A program made the translations under genes and the position numbers. The notes beneath the pieces were generated by a model. That model was not told the DNA's origin, did no database searches, and saw only the letters and a list, made by a program, of their open reading frames with translations. Of a stretch of DNA of 64,000 nucleotides, positions 16,511 to 25,837 are shown one piece after another. Origin of the DNA: DASPNM01 sp035626515 (lineage in GTDB: Bacteria > Bacteroidota > Bacteroidia > Chitinophagales > Chitinophagaceae); the NCBI GenBank assembly GCA_035626515.1, contig DASPNM010000031.1, positions 62,001 through 126,000 on the forward strand, given 5' to 3'. How positions within the stretch are numbered: position 1 is the stretch's first letter; every line of letters begins with the position of its first letter.

Positions 16511-19500
16511 CTATCGGATCAGCACCATCTTCCCGTACCCTTTATTGAAGAATTTATCGGTTTGATCTCCTTCTGCCCTGTATTTATCAAGCGGCCTGCC
16601 GTTGAGGTTGGTCACGACGCGGTACAGGTAAATGCCGTTCGCCAGCTTCTGTCCGTACTGGTCCGTGCCATCCCACTTGAATTCGGTAATGTTTCTTCCG
16701 ATGTGAAGCGGTCCCAGTTCATCGCGCTTGATCTCGCGAACCACCTTGCCGGTAACAGTCAGGATTTCGATCTTGATATTTTGTGGCACCTCGCTGCCGG
16801 TAATGGTAAAGACGAATGCTGTGGACGTGGTGAATGGATTCGGATAGTTCAGCAGGTTCGAGATCATCGGCTTATTGATTACCTGGAACGAAATCCGGTA
16901 TTCCACGTCGCCGGCGGCATTGTTGCTCTTGTCTTTTCCGGAAACGATTAGCTCGTATTCGCCATCCACCGGGAAATACGGCCTGAAATTGATCGTGGCG
17001 GTATTGTCCGGATTCGGCGCCTGCCCGGCGGGGTTGAAACGGAGTGTGTCATTGTTGAAATAATAACGGCGAATACTGCCATTCGGGAACCGCACCCTGA
17101 CGGTAAGCAGGCTCGTATCGTCGAGTACCGCCCACCGCGCTTCGTCCTTAAGTGTGATGATCACGTCGGGCTTCGATGACACGATATCCCGGTTCAGGAT
17201 ATGCACCCCGTCAAAGGTCACGTCGAGAAGCGGTGCCAGGCTGTCCGGCCGGACATAGATATTGCGGAAGGCGAAATTGTTGAAATGATACTGCTCCGGC
17301 TGATCGTTGTCGGGATTCGCTTCAATGTACAGCGTGTTCATTCCCGAAAGCGCCGCAGTATTCACTACGCTGCCGATGTGAACCGAATCGTTCGGGTTGC
17401 CGTTCGCAGGAATGGGTCGCCTCCGTGGAACGGGGATGATGTTTGCGACATTATTCCGGTCGGTGATAACCATTTTCACCTTAAGGCTGTCGAATGCTGC
17501 GTCGCTGATATTTTTGAACGCCACGCGGAAATCGAGCGGTTCGCCCACTTCCAGCGTGTCTTTCGTTCTCAGGAAAAGGTTCGGCGCGACCGCTCCTTCC
17601 GGCGCAGGGGTATAAGTCAGGCGCCAGTAGCGTAACTGGTACGGAGTATAGTGAATCGAATCCTGCGTCCGCAGTTGCAGCTTGATATACGGATAGGTAT
17701 TCGCGTTGACCGAAGAAATATCGAGATCGGGTTGAGCGGGTGTGACGTTGCTGAACAATACGGTTTCGGTTCCGTCTGAGCGAACGCCAATCACATTTAC
17801 CGAAGGCAGATCTCCCGGTGTTGTTTCCGTGGCGCCGTTCCACCTCATGCGCTTCCATCCTTTGGCAGGACCAAAGGTTGGGGATGTCATGAAAGCGAGG
17901 GTGTCGGGAGAAGGACAGTCCACCGAAAGTGTCAGGTTATCTGCTGTGCCTTCCGTAAATGCCCAGCGCGGGGTGAAAATGGACTGACGGTTCTTGCGGT
18001 ACACGAAAGCAAAGGCCCGCGGGCGATCGAAGGAATCCACCTCGGCAAATCCCTGTCCAAGCAGCCGGTGGTACATTGAATTTCCCGACCCGAGATAACT
18101 CGTGTCCGCTTTCCACGTGCTGGCATAAGTGTTCGAAGCGGGATCGCTGCCTGAAATATTCCTGACCACCACATAAAAGCCGTCGGGGATCAGGTCCATG
18201 AACTCCACGATCTTCCTGCGTTTGTTCGTATCCAGGATGTTAAACTGAAAATTAAACTGTCGGCTTTGGCCGCATACCACATCGCTTCCATACAACCCGG
18301 GTCCGGGCCATGGCCCCGTGCAGTTGTTGCACCAGGGTTTCATGGTGGTGGAATCAAACACATGGAAAATGATGCCCGAAACGCCGCAAACACTGCGGAT
18401 ATACGGATCACCATTAACCGCTACGGAAAGACAGGCCGCCTGCGCGCACGCCGTGGGAAAAACCCCGTTCCGCACAAAAAGGTTCGTGCTTGCATCCGTG
18501 TATTTCCACCGCCTCGAGGAAGAATCGAGTACCATTCTTTCATTCTTTGATTTAGTATGCTGGAAGAAATGCGACTGGTTGAAGCCCGCCTCGCTGCCTG
18601 CCAGGTACACAAAGGACGCCGTGTTCCATACCGGCTGACCACTGGCGGGAACGGGGGCCACTCTCCAGTAATACACCATGCTGTCCTGGAACGTGATTCC
18701 CGGACTGAACTCAAGAATTCCGCCTGTGGAGCTTATCGTGGAGGTAACTCTCGCGGGAGAGTTGAAGAATTCGGTAGTGTCGAGCTCCATGCGGTACTGC
18801 TTCAGCGTACTGAACGGATTCGCCGTGGAGGCGATCAGCCGGATGTTTTGCCGGTTGACGATCGCGAAATTGTAAGGATAGACCGGCCGCGCTTCATCTT
18901 CATAGATGAAAACGTCTTTGGTTATGGAATTATTGGTTTCAAAGGCTTCGTCGATCTGGTTATCGGCGTCCACCGTAATCGTGATCCGGTTGAGGCCTTT
19001 ATCCCGCGTGGCAACGATGGGGATGCTGTACGTGATCGAATCAATCGCACGCGTGCTCCGCACGGTATCCCTTCGGACCACCTCCGTGGTAAGGTTGGGA
19101 TAGGTGCGCCGCAGTTCCACGACCATGGTCCTGTTCACCGCCCTCCCAAGGTTCATGAATTTTGCGTCCACGCGGAACTGGGTTTCGGCGACGGAAATAA
19201 ATGGTGGTGCGACCCGGACCAGCTGGTCCTCGATTGCGTAATCAGGCTTCGGAAATGCATTCAATTTCACCGCGGGGTCACCGTGAAGCGTTGCCTGCTC
19301 GTTATGCAGGCGGGCGTAGTAATCGCCCTGTGTAGTGAGGTTGTATACCTGCCGTGCCATTTCGATCATGATCTCACCCAGCGGCCGCCCGTAGTAGGTG
19401 CTCGCCATGGCGGTATACGTCCGGGTGTTCAGAATATCCAGGTAATGCACGATTCCCAGGTGGGTGCTGGCGATGAAAGCGATGGTGCCTTTCTGCTGGG

Positions 19501-21592
19501 CCAGGACGAATTTTTCCGAAAGGGTTTCTTTGGCCTGGAAGCGAGAAAGATTATAATTGAAAAAATTTCCCGCATTACAGCCGAGGGTGATCATCAGCGG
19601 ATATTTGCCCGTGTTGTTGTAGTTGTCGGGGTTATCCAGGCTGAATTCAAGCGTAGTTGCGGAAGAGTGTCCGAAATAAGTCAGCACGCCGATCCCTTCC
19701 TGGAACAGCCCGGCGATCCGCGCGTTGTTTGCTTCCTGCACAGCCTCCGCAGAGGTTTTGCTGAAAGTGTGCACCCGCGCTCCGTAAAACGTATCCAGGA
19801 TAATGTCCTTGTACTTATTCATGTAAACGTCCAGGATACTTTGCAGAATGGAATCGCTCGCGCCCACCACGTGCACAACATTCTTCTTCCAGGCCATGTC
19901 GCTGATCAGCGGCGTACTCAGGGCCTGCGCCTGTTCATATTGCCGGACTTTCTCGAGGTAAACGGATACTTCGCCCGGAGTGATCACGGAAAGCCGGCCG
20001 ATGGATGTTTGCGGCAATGCATCGCTCACAGAAGGAGCAGAAAGGAGATTGTCGGAAGCGGGACTTCCAAATGTCGGTACGAGATTGAGCTCTTCAATCC
20101 GCGGCGCTGATTCAAGGAGACGGTATTGTGCGTACGAAACACCCTTACCAATCAGAAAAATATGCTTCAAAGGCGCCGAGTAGGTTGCGCGTGCCCAACG
20201 TATAAAGTTCCAGACCGATGCCGGATGTTTCTTCACGCCAAAGGCGAACTGGTCCACCAGTTCATCAATCAGGTAGATCTTCGCGTTGAAGCTACCCCCC
20301 GCCGCCGAAGCGCGGTAGTTGCGGTATTCAAGCACCGGGCTGTTGCTCCCCGGCATCAGGGATTGATGAGTGATGATCAGGTAATCGCCCTGGTTGGCTG
20401 CCAGCGCATAATTCACAAAATTCCTTTGCTGCAGGCTGGTCACCGCCATCACATTGGCCGCATCCTGGGCCACGAGCACCATTTGCCGGCTTGCCGTTGA
20501 AGGCAGCAACGCAAATTTCACTGTGCCTGGAGTGCTGATATCGCCTACATAACGTCGACCGTTGGTGAGGTCGTACAGCACCGGTGCCACGAAATTGTAA
20601 TTGAAATTCGTAATCTCGAGGTAATTCCCTGCCGGATTTGCCGCCAGCCCGAAGCTGAAGTTGCGGGCGTTCCCAAAATTGAATTGCCTCGGGTATACGA
20701 TCTCATACTGTGCCACCGACATCCGGTCGTTCGTGGCGGTACCGCCGTTCGTGATGTCAACCGTGGTGGATGCGGTGCTCAGAAGCGAAAGACTGACAGG
20801 AGTGCTGGCTCTCACAAAATCAAAAAAATCCATCACCTGGTTCAGCACTTCGGTGCCGTTGATCTTTACCTGAAAACTCCGGGGATTGAGCGCATTTCCG
20901 GTTGCATTGACCCGCAACAACGGTTGCGGTGCGCCGCCACCTGTAAATGCATAAAGGTTGCCGTGCGGGGTGCTGATCGTGCCTCCGCTAAAGATGTCGA
21001 TAGACGTCCAGCCCTCTCCGCGATCATAAGCCGAAGAGTAAACGTATTCGCCGACGACCGCCGCATAACCCGGGTTAATCTTGCTTTTGAAATAAACTCC
21101 CTCCGTATGGACGAAGAAGGGTTCCACCGGTAAGGTATTCCCGGCCACATTGTTGACCGTAGGAACCAGCCGCCGGTTATTGCCGGCCGGGTTCACCGTG
21201 AGAAAATAAAACGCCGTATCGGTCTGGAGGCTCCATTTTTCATTAAGCTGGTAGCTTGGATCTTTATAAAGAGCCTTGTCCATCTTTCCATTATTCATCT
21301 CGCTCCTGAACTCGATATAGTCGCCGGAACCAAAGACCCCCGTTTGAATCGAAGTGTAGATCGGAACTTCCTGGCCGTCGCGCCACAGCTGGAAATGCTC
21401 CGCCGGAACACTCCCCAATCCACTGGCGGCAAGCACTGGCTGGCTGATGCGGTAAACCCCCGCCCCCGAACCCTGCGGCTGTATCGAAAACTTGTAGTAG
21501 GTCTTGCTGTAATCAATCCATTCATTGTTGTACAGCTGTCCCCTCGCCGAAGCGCTCGCAATGATCAGGAGAATGAGTAAAAGTCGTTTCAT
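16511..21592 (-). CDS. porU2: Gingipain-family (C25) peptidase, type IX secretion sortase PorU2-like
   Basis: PorU-type C25 peptidases remove the sorting domain from type IX secretion cargo at the cell surface. The 1693-residue protein has a signal peptide (residues 1-18), a beta-rich N-terminal part and a C25 domain at about 400-790. The catalytic pair appears as H642 (YFGHSS) and C672 (LGCNAG). A long beta-sandwich region follows, and near the C-terminus a FlgD-like Ig module beginning LLNYPNPFT. It is longer than classical PorU (about 1100-1300 residues), which fits the class named PorU2. A porV-like gene lies directly upstream, 19 bases away, so they are probably one operon. Whether this is the main sortase or a second one cannot be told from this window. 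Confidence 0.85.
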   Translation of the reverse strand: MKRLLLILLIIASASARGQLYNNEWIDYSKTYYKFSIQPQGSGAGVYRISQPVLAASGLGSVPAEHFQLWRDGQEVPIYTSIQTGVFGSGDYIEFRSEMNNGKMDKALYKDPSYQLNEKWSLQTDTAFYFLTVNPAGNNRRLVPTVNNVAGNTLPVEPFFVHTEGVYFKSKINPGYAAVVGEYVYSSAYDRGEGWTSIDIFSGGTISTPHGNLYAFTGGGAPQPLLRVNATGNALNPRSFQVKINGTEVLNQVMDFFDFVRASTPVSLSLLSTASTTVDITNGGTATNDRMSVAQYEIVYPRQFNFGNARNFSFGLAANPAGNYLEITNFNYNFVAPVLYDLTNGRRYVGDISTPGTVKFALLPSTASRQMVLVAQDAANVMAVTSLQQRNFVNYALAANQGDYLIITHQSLMPGSNSPVLEYRNYRASAAGGSFNAKIYLIDELVDQFAFGVKKHPASVWNFIRWARATYSAPLKHIFLIGKGVSYAQYRLLESAPRIEELNLVPTFGSPASDNLLSAPSVSDALPQTSIGRLSVITPGEVSVYLEKVRQYEQAQALSTPLISDMAWKKNVVHVVGASDSILQSILDVYMNKYKDIILDTFYGARVHTFSKTSAEAVQEANNARIAGLFQEGIGVLTYFGHSSATTLEFSLDNPDNYNNTGKYPLMITLGCNAGNFFNYNLSRFQAKETLSEKFVLAQQKGTIAFIASTHLGIVHYLDILNTRTYTAMASTYYGRPLGEIMIEMARQVYNLTTQGDYYARLHNEQATLHGDPAVKLNAFPKPDYAIEDQLVRVAPPFISVAETQFRVDAKFMNLGRAVNRTMVVELRRTYPNLTTEVVRRDTVRSTRAIDSITYSIPIVATRDKGLNRITITVDADNQIDEAFETNNSITKDVFIYEDEARPVYPYNFAIVNRQNIRLIASTANPFSTLKQYRMELDTTEFFNSPARVTSTISSTGGILEFSPGITFQDSMVYYWRVAPVPASGQPVWNTASFVYLAGSEAGFNQSHFFQHTKSKNERMVLDSSSRRWKYTDASTNLFVRNGVFPTACAQAACLSVAVNGDPYIRSVCGVSGIIFHVFDSTTMKPWCNNCTGPWPGPGLYGSDVVCGQSRQFNFQFNILDTNKRRKIVEFMDLIPDGFYVVVRNISGSDPASNTYASTWKADTSYLGSGNSMYHRLLGQGFAEVDSFDRPRAFAFVYRKNRQSIFTPRWAFTEGTADNLTLSVDCPSPDTLAFMTSPTFGPAKGWKRMRWNGATETTPGDLPSVNVIGVRSDGTETVLFSNVTPAQPDLDISSVNANTYPYIKLQLRTQDSIHYTPYQLRYWRLTYTPAPEGAVAPNLFLRTKDTLEVGEPLDFRVAFKNISDAAFDSLKVKMVITDRNNVANIIPVPRRRPIPANGNPNDSVHIGSVVNTAALSGMNTLYIEANPDNDQPEQYHFNNFAFRNIYVRPDSLAPLLDVTFDGVHILNRDIVSSKPDVIITLKDEARWAVLDDTSLLTVRVRFPNGSIRRYYFNNDTLRFNPAGQAPNPDNTATINFRPYFPVDGEYELIVSGKDKSNNAAGDVEYRISFQVINKPMISNLLNYPNPFTTSTAFVFTITGSEVPQNIKIEILTVTGKVVREIKRDELGPLHIGRNITEFKWDGTDQYGQKLANGIYLYRVVTNLNGRPLDKYRAEGDQTDKFFNKGYGKMVLIR

Positions 21593-21611
21593 GGTAAGGG
21601 TTTAGTACGGG

Positions 21612-22724
21612 TTACTCTCTTCGGGTTTTGTCGCTCACCAGGTTCAGTCGCAGTGAAAAAACGTGGGTGAACAAAGGATTGGATTGATTGGCAAGGTTGG
21701 TAAATGCGTAGTCAATGGTCACGTTGGAAATCCGGAAGCCTGCGCCGGCCGCCGGCTGGTAGATCCAGACCTTCTTCTGGTTTACCGTATCTCCATCGGC
21801 CAGCGCGCGCTGAAAGTTGCTGATGCCGCCCCGGAGGAAAAAAATATTGTTTACATCGAGCTCCAGTCCGAGTCGCGGATCGGCACTCACCGGATCGGCG
21901 CTGATGAGCGTGTTGCGCTGCCCGTCGAACGTGAGATCCATATTTACTTCAGCCAGCAGGGACGTACGCTTCCCGATTTGAAATTCGCGGCCTGCCCCCA
22001 GCACGAGCCGCGGAGCGGTGAGTTCCGTGGACTTGACGGGAATCTCATTGTTGGTTAGGTACAGCACTTCTTTCTCGCGCTCGGTAAAGCTGAACGACCA
22101 GGCATTGAAGGTGCTGGTGATGTCGCGGCCAACGATTCCGAACCTCCAGTTCTCCTGGATGATCTGCAGACCCGCATCAATGCCAAAACCCCAGGCGCGG
22201 GCGAACTTGCCCACATTTCGGTGGATCAACTTCGCATTTACGCCGAAATGCAGGTTTCTGCGTTCGCTTTCCCTGAGCCGCTGCGCGAAAGAAAAAAGAA
22301 AGGCGTAATCCGCCGAAGAGAACTCCTGGATGTTGTTGTAATTAATAGATCCGTCGGGCTCAACGAGAAACAGTGTGTTCATGATATCGTCCACCGCAAA
22401 ACGAAGTCCCGTAACCGCAATCGTCCGTTTTTTGTTGGCAGCGGGAAAAGCGACACTCGCGTAATCGTATTTTCCAATGCCGGCGAAGTACTCGGCGTGC
22501 ATGAGGTTGAGCTGGGGGTGATCCGTGACCAGCACCAGCCCGGCGGGGTTCCAGTATCCCGCGGTTCCGTCGCGCACGGAAGCGACCTGTGAGCTGCCCA
22601 TGGACAGCCCGCGTGCGCCTGCGCCGATATTTAGAAATTCATTCGAATATTTTCTGAACTGGGCTGAAGTGCTGAGGGCAAATACAGTCGTCAAAAGGCA
22701 CAGGTATACGCTCAGTGGTTTCAT
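21612..22724 (-). CDS. PorV/PorQ family outer-membrane protein
   Basis: The 370-residue protein starts with a signal peptide (MKPLSVYLCLLTTVFA, cleaved after SAQ) and continues as a FadL-like beta-barrel with many short alternating strands. The early motif SNEFLNIGAGARGLSMG is the hallmark of the PorV/PorQ family. PorV shuttles type IX substrates from the translocon to the PorU sortase. Start ATG at 22724 is preferred because a longer frame reaches into tyrS and carries no signal peptide at its N-terminus. The porU2 partner immediately downstream supports the type IX role. PorV versus a paralogue is unresolved. Confidence 0.85.
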   Translation of the reverse strand: MKPLSVYLCLLTTVFALSTSAQFRKYSNEFLNIGAGARGLSMGSSQVASVRDGTAGYWNPAGLVLVTDHPQLNLMHAEYFAGIGKYDYASVAFPAANKKRTIAVTGLRFAVDDIMNTLFLVEPDGSINYNNIQEFSSADYAFLFSFAQRLRESERRNLHFGVNAKLIHRNVGKFARAWGFGIDAGLQIIQENWRFGIVGRDITSTFNAWSFSFTEREKEVLYLTNNEIPVKSTELTAPRLVLGAGREFQIGKRTSLLAEVNMDLTFDGQRNTLISADPVSADPRLGLELDVNNIFFLRGGISNFQRALADGDTVNQKKVWIYQPAAGAGFRISNVTIDYAFTNLANQSNPLFTHVFSLRLNLVSDKTRRE

Positions 22725-22882
22725 TCGGATGTTTTCAAAAATTGACGCAACTGTTTTCAAAGGTTGGGCGGCTGTAAAATTAGTCTTTAAGGCCCGAAAA
22801 ACATAGATGGCAATAAAAAAGCCAGTACCTGATAACGAATGCGTTAGAAAAGCCGTTGCGCCCTTCAATGCCCATTCTGCCT

Positions 22883-22890
22883 TACTTTTG
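22883..22890 (+). promoter_or_regulatory. Promoter -7 box of tyrS
   Basis: TACTTTTG fits TAnnTTTG, with a TTG about 24 bases upstream. It predicts a start of transcription about 15 bases before the tyrS ATG. Confidence 0.5.
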
Positions 22891-22911
22891 CGCCAAACCA
22901 GAATACGGGCA

Positions 22912-24189
22912 ATGAACCTCATCGAAGAACTGCGCTGGCGGGGAATGATCCAGGACATCATGCCGGGTACCGAAGAACAGCTGAACAGGGAGATGACCAC
23001 CGGTTACATCGGCTTTGATCCCACTGCAGACAGCCTGCACATCGGAAGCCTGGTACCCATTCTTCTCCTCGTCCACCTGCAGAAAGCAGGACACAAGCCG
23101 ATTGCCCTTGTGGGAGGCGCCACCGGAATGATCGGCGACCCCAGCGGCAAAAGCGAAGAACGGGCACTGTTGAGCGAGGCCGAACTCCGCCGAAACGTAG
23201 CGGGTCTCGAAGCACAACTGGCAAAATTTCTCGACTTTTCTGCGAACCGGGATAACGCGGCCGAAATGGCCAACAATTACGAATGGTTCAGCTCCATGTC
23301 GCTGATCGAATTTCTTCGCGATGCGGGCAAGCACATCACAGTGAACTACATGATGGCCAAGGACAGCGTAAAGCGAAGGATCGAAAGCGAGGAGGGGCTG
23401 AGCTATACTGAATTCGCTTACCAGATGATGCAGGGTTACGACTTCTACTGGCTCCACCGTAACCGCAACTGCAGGTTGCAAATGGGCGGGAGCGATCAGT
23501 GGGGGAATATTGTCACCGGCACCGAGCTCATTCGAAAAAAGACCGGGGGCCATGCGTTCGCATTCACCTGCCCCCTCATCACAAAAGCAGACGGCACCAA
23601 ATTCGGGAAAACGGAAAGCGGGAATGTCTGGCTCGATCCCGCGAAGACCACACCTTACCAGTTTTACCAGTTCTGGTTGAACGCCACCGATCCGGACGCG
23701 GACAGGTGGATCAGCATTTTCACCTTCCTGGATCGCCACGAAATTGAATCGCTTCGCGAAACGCATCGCCGCGATCCCGCGAAACGCGTATTGCAGAAAA
23801 AGCTCGCCGAAGAAGTAACGCGTTTTGTGCACGGGCAGGAAGGACTGGAAGAAGCGATCACAACTACCGAAAAACTTTTCCAGCGACAGTCACTCTCTCC
23901 CGAATCTTTCAGCCTTGATGACCTGGAGAGCTTGGAAGGCATTATCCGCGCCGACTATTCACGGCCCAGGTTTGAAGGTGGAGTAGACGTAGTCTCGTTC
24001 CTCGCCGAGACAGGCATTTTCCCCAGCAAGGGCGAGGCGCGCAAGACTATTCTCAATGGAGGTGTGAGCATCAACCGAAAAAAGATCGCCGATGCGCAGC
24101 TCCGCGTCGACGGCAGTTTTCTGTTGCACGACAGATACGTGCTGGTCCAAAAAGGGCGCAAGCACTACTACCTGGTCCACATTGCCTGA
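22912..24189 (+). CDS. tyrS: Tyrosyl-tRNA synthetase
   Basis: TyrRS attaches tyrosine to tRNA-Tyr. The 425-residue class I enzyme has the HIGH-type motif LHIGSL near residue 43, the KMSKS-equivalent KFGKT near residue 230, and a C-terminal S4 RNA-binding domain. The ATG at 22912 (MNLIEELRWRG) is chosen; the frame is open further upstream to 22807, but that stretch holds the promoter box and does not resemble the family. Confidence 0.96.
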   Translation: MNLIEELRWRGMIQDIMPGTEEQLNREMTTGYIGFDPTADSLHIGSLVPILLLVHLQKAGHKPIALVGGATGMIGDPSGKSEERALLSEAELRRNVAGLEAQLAKFLDFSANRDNAAEMANNYEWFSSMSLIEFLRDAGKHITVNYMMAKDSVKRRIESEEGLSYTEFAYQMMQGYDFYWLHRNRNCRLQMGGSDQWGNIVTGTELIRKKTGGHAFAFTCPLITKADGTKFGKTESGNVWLDPAKTTPYQFYQFWLNATDPDADRWISIFTFLDRHEIESLRETHRRDPAKRVLQKKLAEEVTRFVHGQEGLEEAITTTEKLFQRQSLSPESFSLDDLESLEGIIRADYSRPRFEGGVDVVSFLAETGIFPSKGEARKTILNGGVSINRKKIADAQLRVDGSFLLHDRYVLVQKGRKHYYLVHIA

Positions 24190-24190
24190 A

Positions 24191-24859
24191 CTACTTCCTG
24201 GAATCCCGGACCACCGGCCATAAAGATTCCGCAATGAGGCGGTTGCCCGCGTTTGACAAATGAACTTTATCGTAGGTGAGGATCCCCGATTCGCGGTTGT
24301 CCGGATTGTGATTGCGATTGTACCCGAGGAATACTTTTCGGAGATCGACGAGCTGTAAGCTGTTTTTTACGGAAAGTTTCCGGACGATGCCGGCGTAACG
24401 GTCCAGTTCCCCGTCCAGCTCGTTGGTCCCGTCTGTTTTCTCACCGATCAGCGTTGGCGTACAAAGTATCGTGCGAATGGATTTATTTCGCAGCCGGTCA
24501 ATGATCGCCTGGTAAAATTTTTCGAATTTATCCGGATCGGTTCCCGTGTGCAACAGTTTCTTATGCCACACATCGTTGATGCCGATCAGGATCACGACCA
24601 CATGGGGTCGTTTTTTCAGCACATCGTCTTCCAGCCGAAGAAAAAGGTCGTAAATCTTGTTGCCGCTGACGCCACTCCCGATGAATTGGTAATCCTTTTC
24701 ATTTTGAAGCAAAGCGATGCTGTCCAGTTGCCGAACAAATCCACCCGGCCTTGAGGCGAGTTCGGTCAGGGAGTCGCCCAGGAAAATCACCCGGGTTTTC
24801 TTTTTTGAAAACGGCACGAGACAGATAAAGGCCAGCAGGATGGAAAAACTGCGGAACAT
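24191..24859 (-). CDS. SGNH/GDSL-family hydrolase (exported)
   Basis: The 222-residue protein has an N-terminal hydrophobic segment (residues 3-17) consistent with export or anchoring, then an SGNH esterase fold. The four blocks are visible: GDS with Ser30, a Gly in block II (GSGVSGN), GIND with Asn95, and DKVH with Asp197 and His200. Such enzymes deacetylate sugars or act as lipases; the substrate is unknown. It is the last gene of a minus-strand run behind cyanophycinase, 15 bases apart. Its stop is one base from the convergent tyrS stop. Confidence 0.8.
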   Translation of the reverse strand: MFRSFSILLAFICLVPFSKKKTRVIFLGDSLTELASRPGGFVRQLDSIALLQNEKDYQFIGSGVSGNKIYDLFLRLEDDVLKKRPHVVVILIGINDVWHKKLLHTGTDPDKFEKFYQAIIDRLRNKSIRTILCTPTLIGEKTDGTNELDGELDRYAGIVRKLSVKNSLQLVDLRKVFLGYNRNHNPDNRESGILTYDKVHLSNAGNRLIAESLWPVVRDSRK

Positions 24860-24874
24860 AACCCTTTCATTGAA

Positions 24875-25768
24875 TCACTCCACTCTCACCTGTTTCTTGA
24901 TCACTGCGCCCTCCCGCGCCTCCGGCAGAAACTGGCGTTCCCGCAACAGGTATCCGTTTCCTTTTTCGCAAAAATGAACTTTGAGATTTTCAATGCTGAT
25001 GGGATTACCGTCCGGAATGTCTGCAATATTACTGTGCAGGATATCGTGGCCGTCAATGATAACCACCAGTCCGCTCCCGATCGCTTCCATCTTGTTTCCC
25101 TCGGTGATCAGCATACCGGTATCTTCACCAAGTCCGATGCCGATGCACTGCGGATTGCTCGCGACAGCCTGCGACAACCTTCCGAAACGGCCCCGCTTCT
25201 CGAAATGTGAGTCGATAATCACATCGTCAATCAGCCCGAGACCGGTGGTGATCTTCACCTCCCCCTTGAGATGCGCCCGCATGGCGTTCCCTTCATAGAT
25301 CATCGTGTTGCTCATGGCCATCGCTCCCGCGCTGGTGCCGGCAACGGTGAACTGTTCGTGCTGGTAGCGGTCAAGTACCACGCGCAACATTTCGGTGCCA
25401 CCGAAAATAGCGCTCAGCCTCATTTGGTTGCCGCCTGTAAACATCATCCCGTCGCAATGCCGGATGCGCTGCAGGTGCTCCTGGTTCACGATGTCCTGGC
25501 GGTTGCGAATATGGATCACGCCGACGTTGGTGCAGCCGATGCGACCGAAAGCATTCAGGTAATTATTACCAACTTCATTGGGGATCATCGAGGCAGTGGT
25601 TACGATCTCGATGCGGCTGGAAGGGCCGCCGCATTCCTCGACGAAGCGACGCAGGATGCCGAGTTCAAAAAAATTGAGGTTGCTTCGGTGGATCTCTCCT
25701 TTTTCCAGATCGGTCCCTTTGTCCTCGGCCCCACCGATTGCGATTAGTTTTCCCTTAGGATTTGACAT
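24875..25768 (-). CDS. cphB: Cyanophycinase
   Basis: Cyanophycinase is a serine exopeptidase of the S51 family that cuts cyanophycin into beta-Asp-Arg dipeptides. The 297-residue protein has IAIGGAEDKG at the N-terminus, FTGGNQMRL at about 110-118 and the nucleophile elbow GTSAGAM with Ser146. No signal peptide is present, so it acts in the cytoplasm. An isoaspartyl dipeptidase to finish the breakdown is not in the window. The nearby cyanophycin synthetase makes the assignment stronger than the sequence alone. Confidence 0.92.
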   Translation of the reverse strand: MSNPKGKLIAIGGAEDKGTDLEKGEIHRSNLNFFELGILRRFVEECGGPSSRIEIVTTASMIPNEVGNNYLNAFGRIGCTNVGVIHIRNRQDIVNQEHLQRIRHCDGMMFTGGNQMRLSAIFGGTEMLRVVLDRYQHEQFTVAGTSAGAMAMSNTMIYEGNAMRAHLKGEVKITTGLGLIDDVIIDSHFEKRGRFGRLSQAVASNPQCIGIGLGEDTGMLITEGNKMEAIGSGLVVIIDGHDILHSNIADIPDGNPISIENLKVHFCEKGNGYLLRERQFLPEAREGAVIKKQVRVE

Positions 25769-25837
25769 TTAAACGTTTGGGTGGATTATGAAAACAAAAA
25801 TAAATATAAAACCGCTTAAGAAATTTATTATAAAGAG

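Noticed and set aside
18557..20110. A 517-residue open frame antisense to porU2
   Set aside because: It is enriched in His, Arg and Val as expected from reading a coding strand backwards, with no recognisable motif; porU2 itself has a full C25 site.
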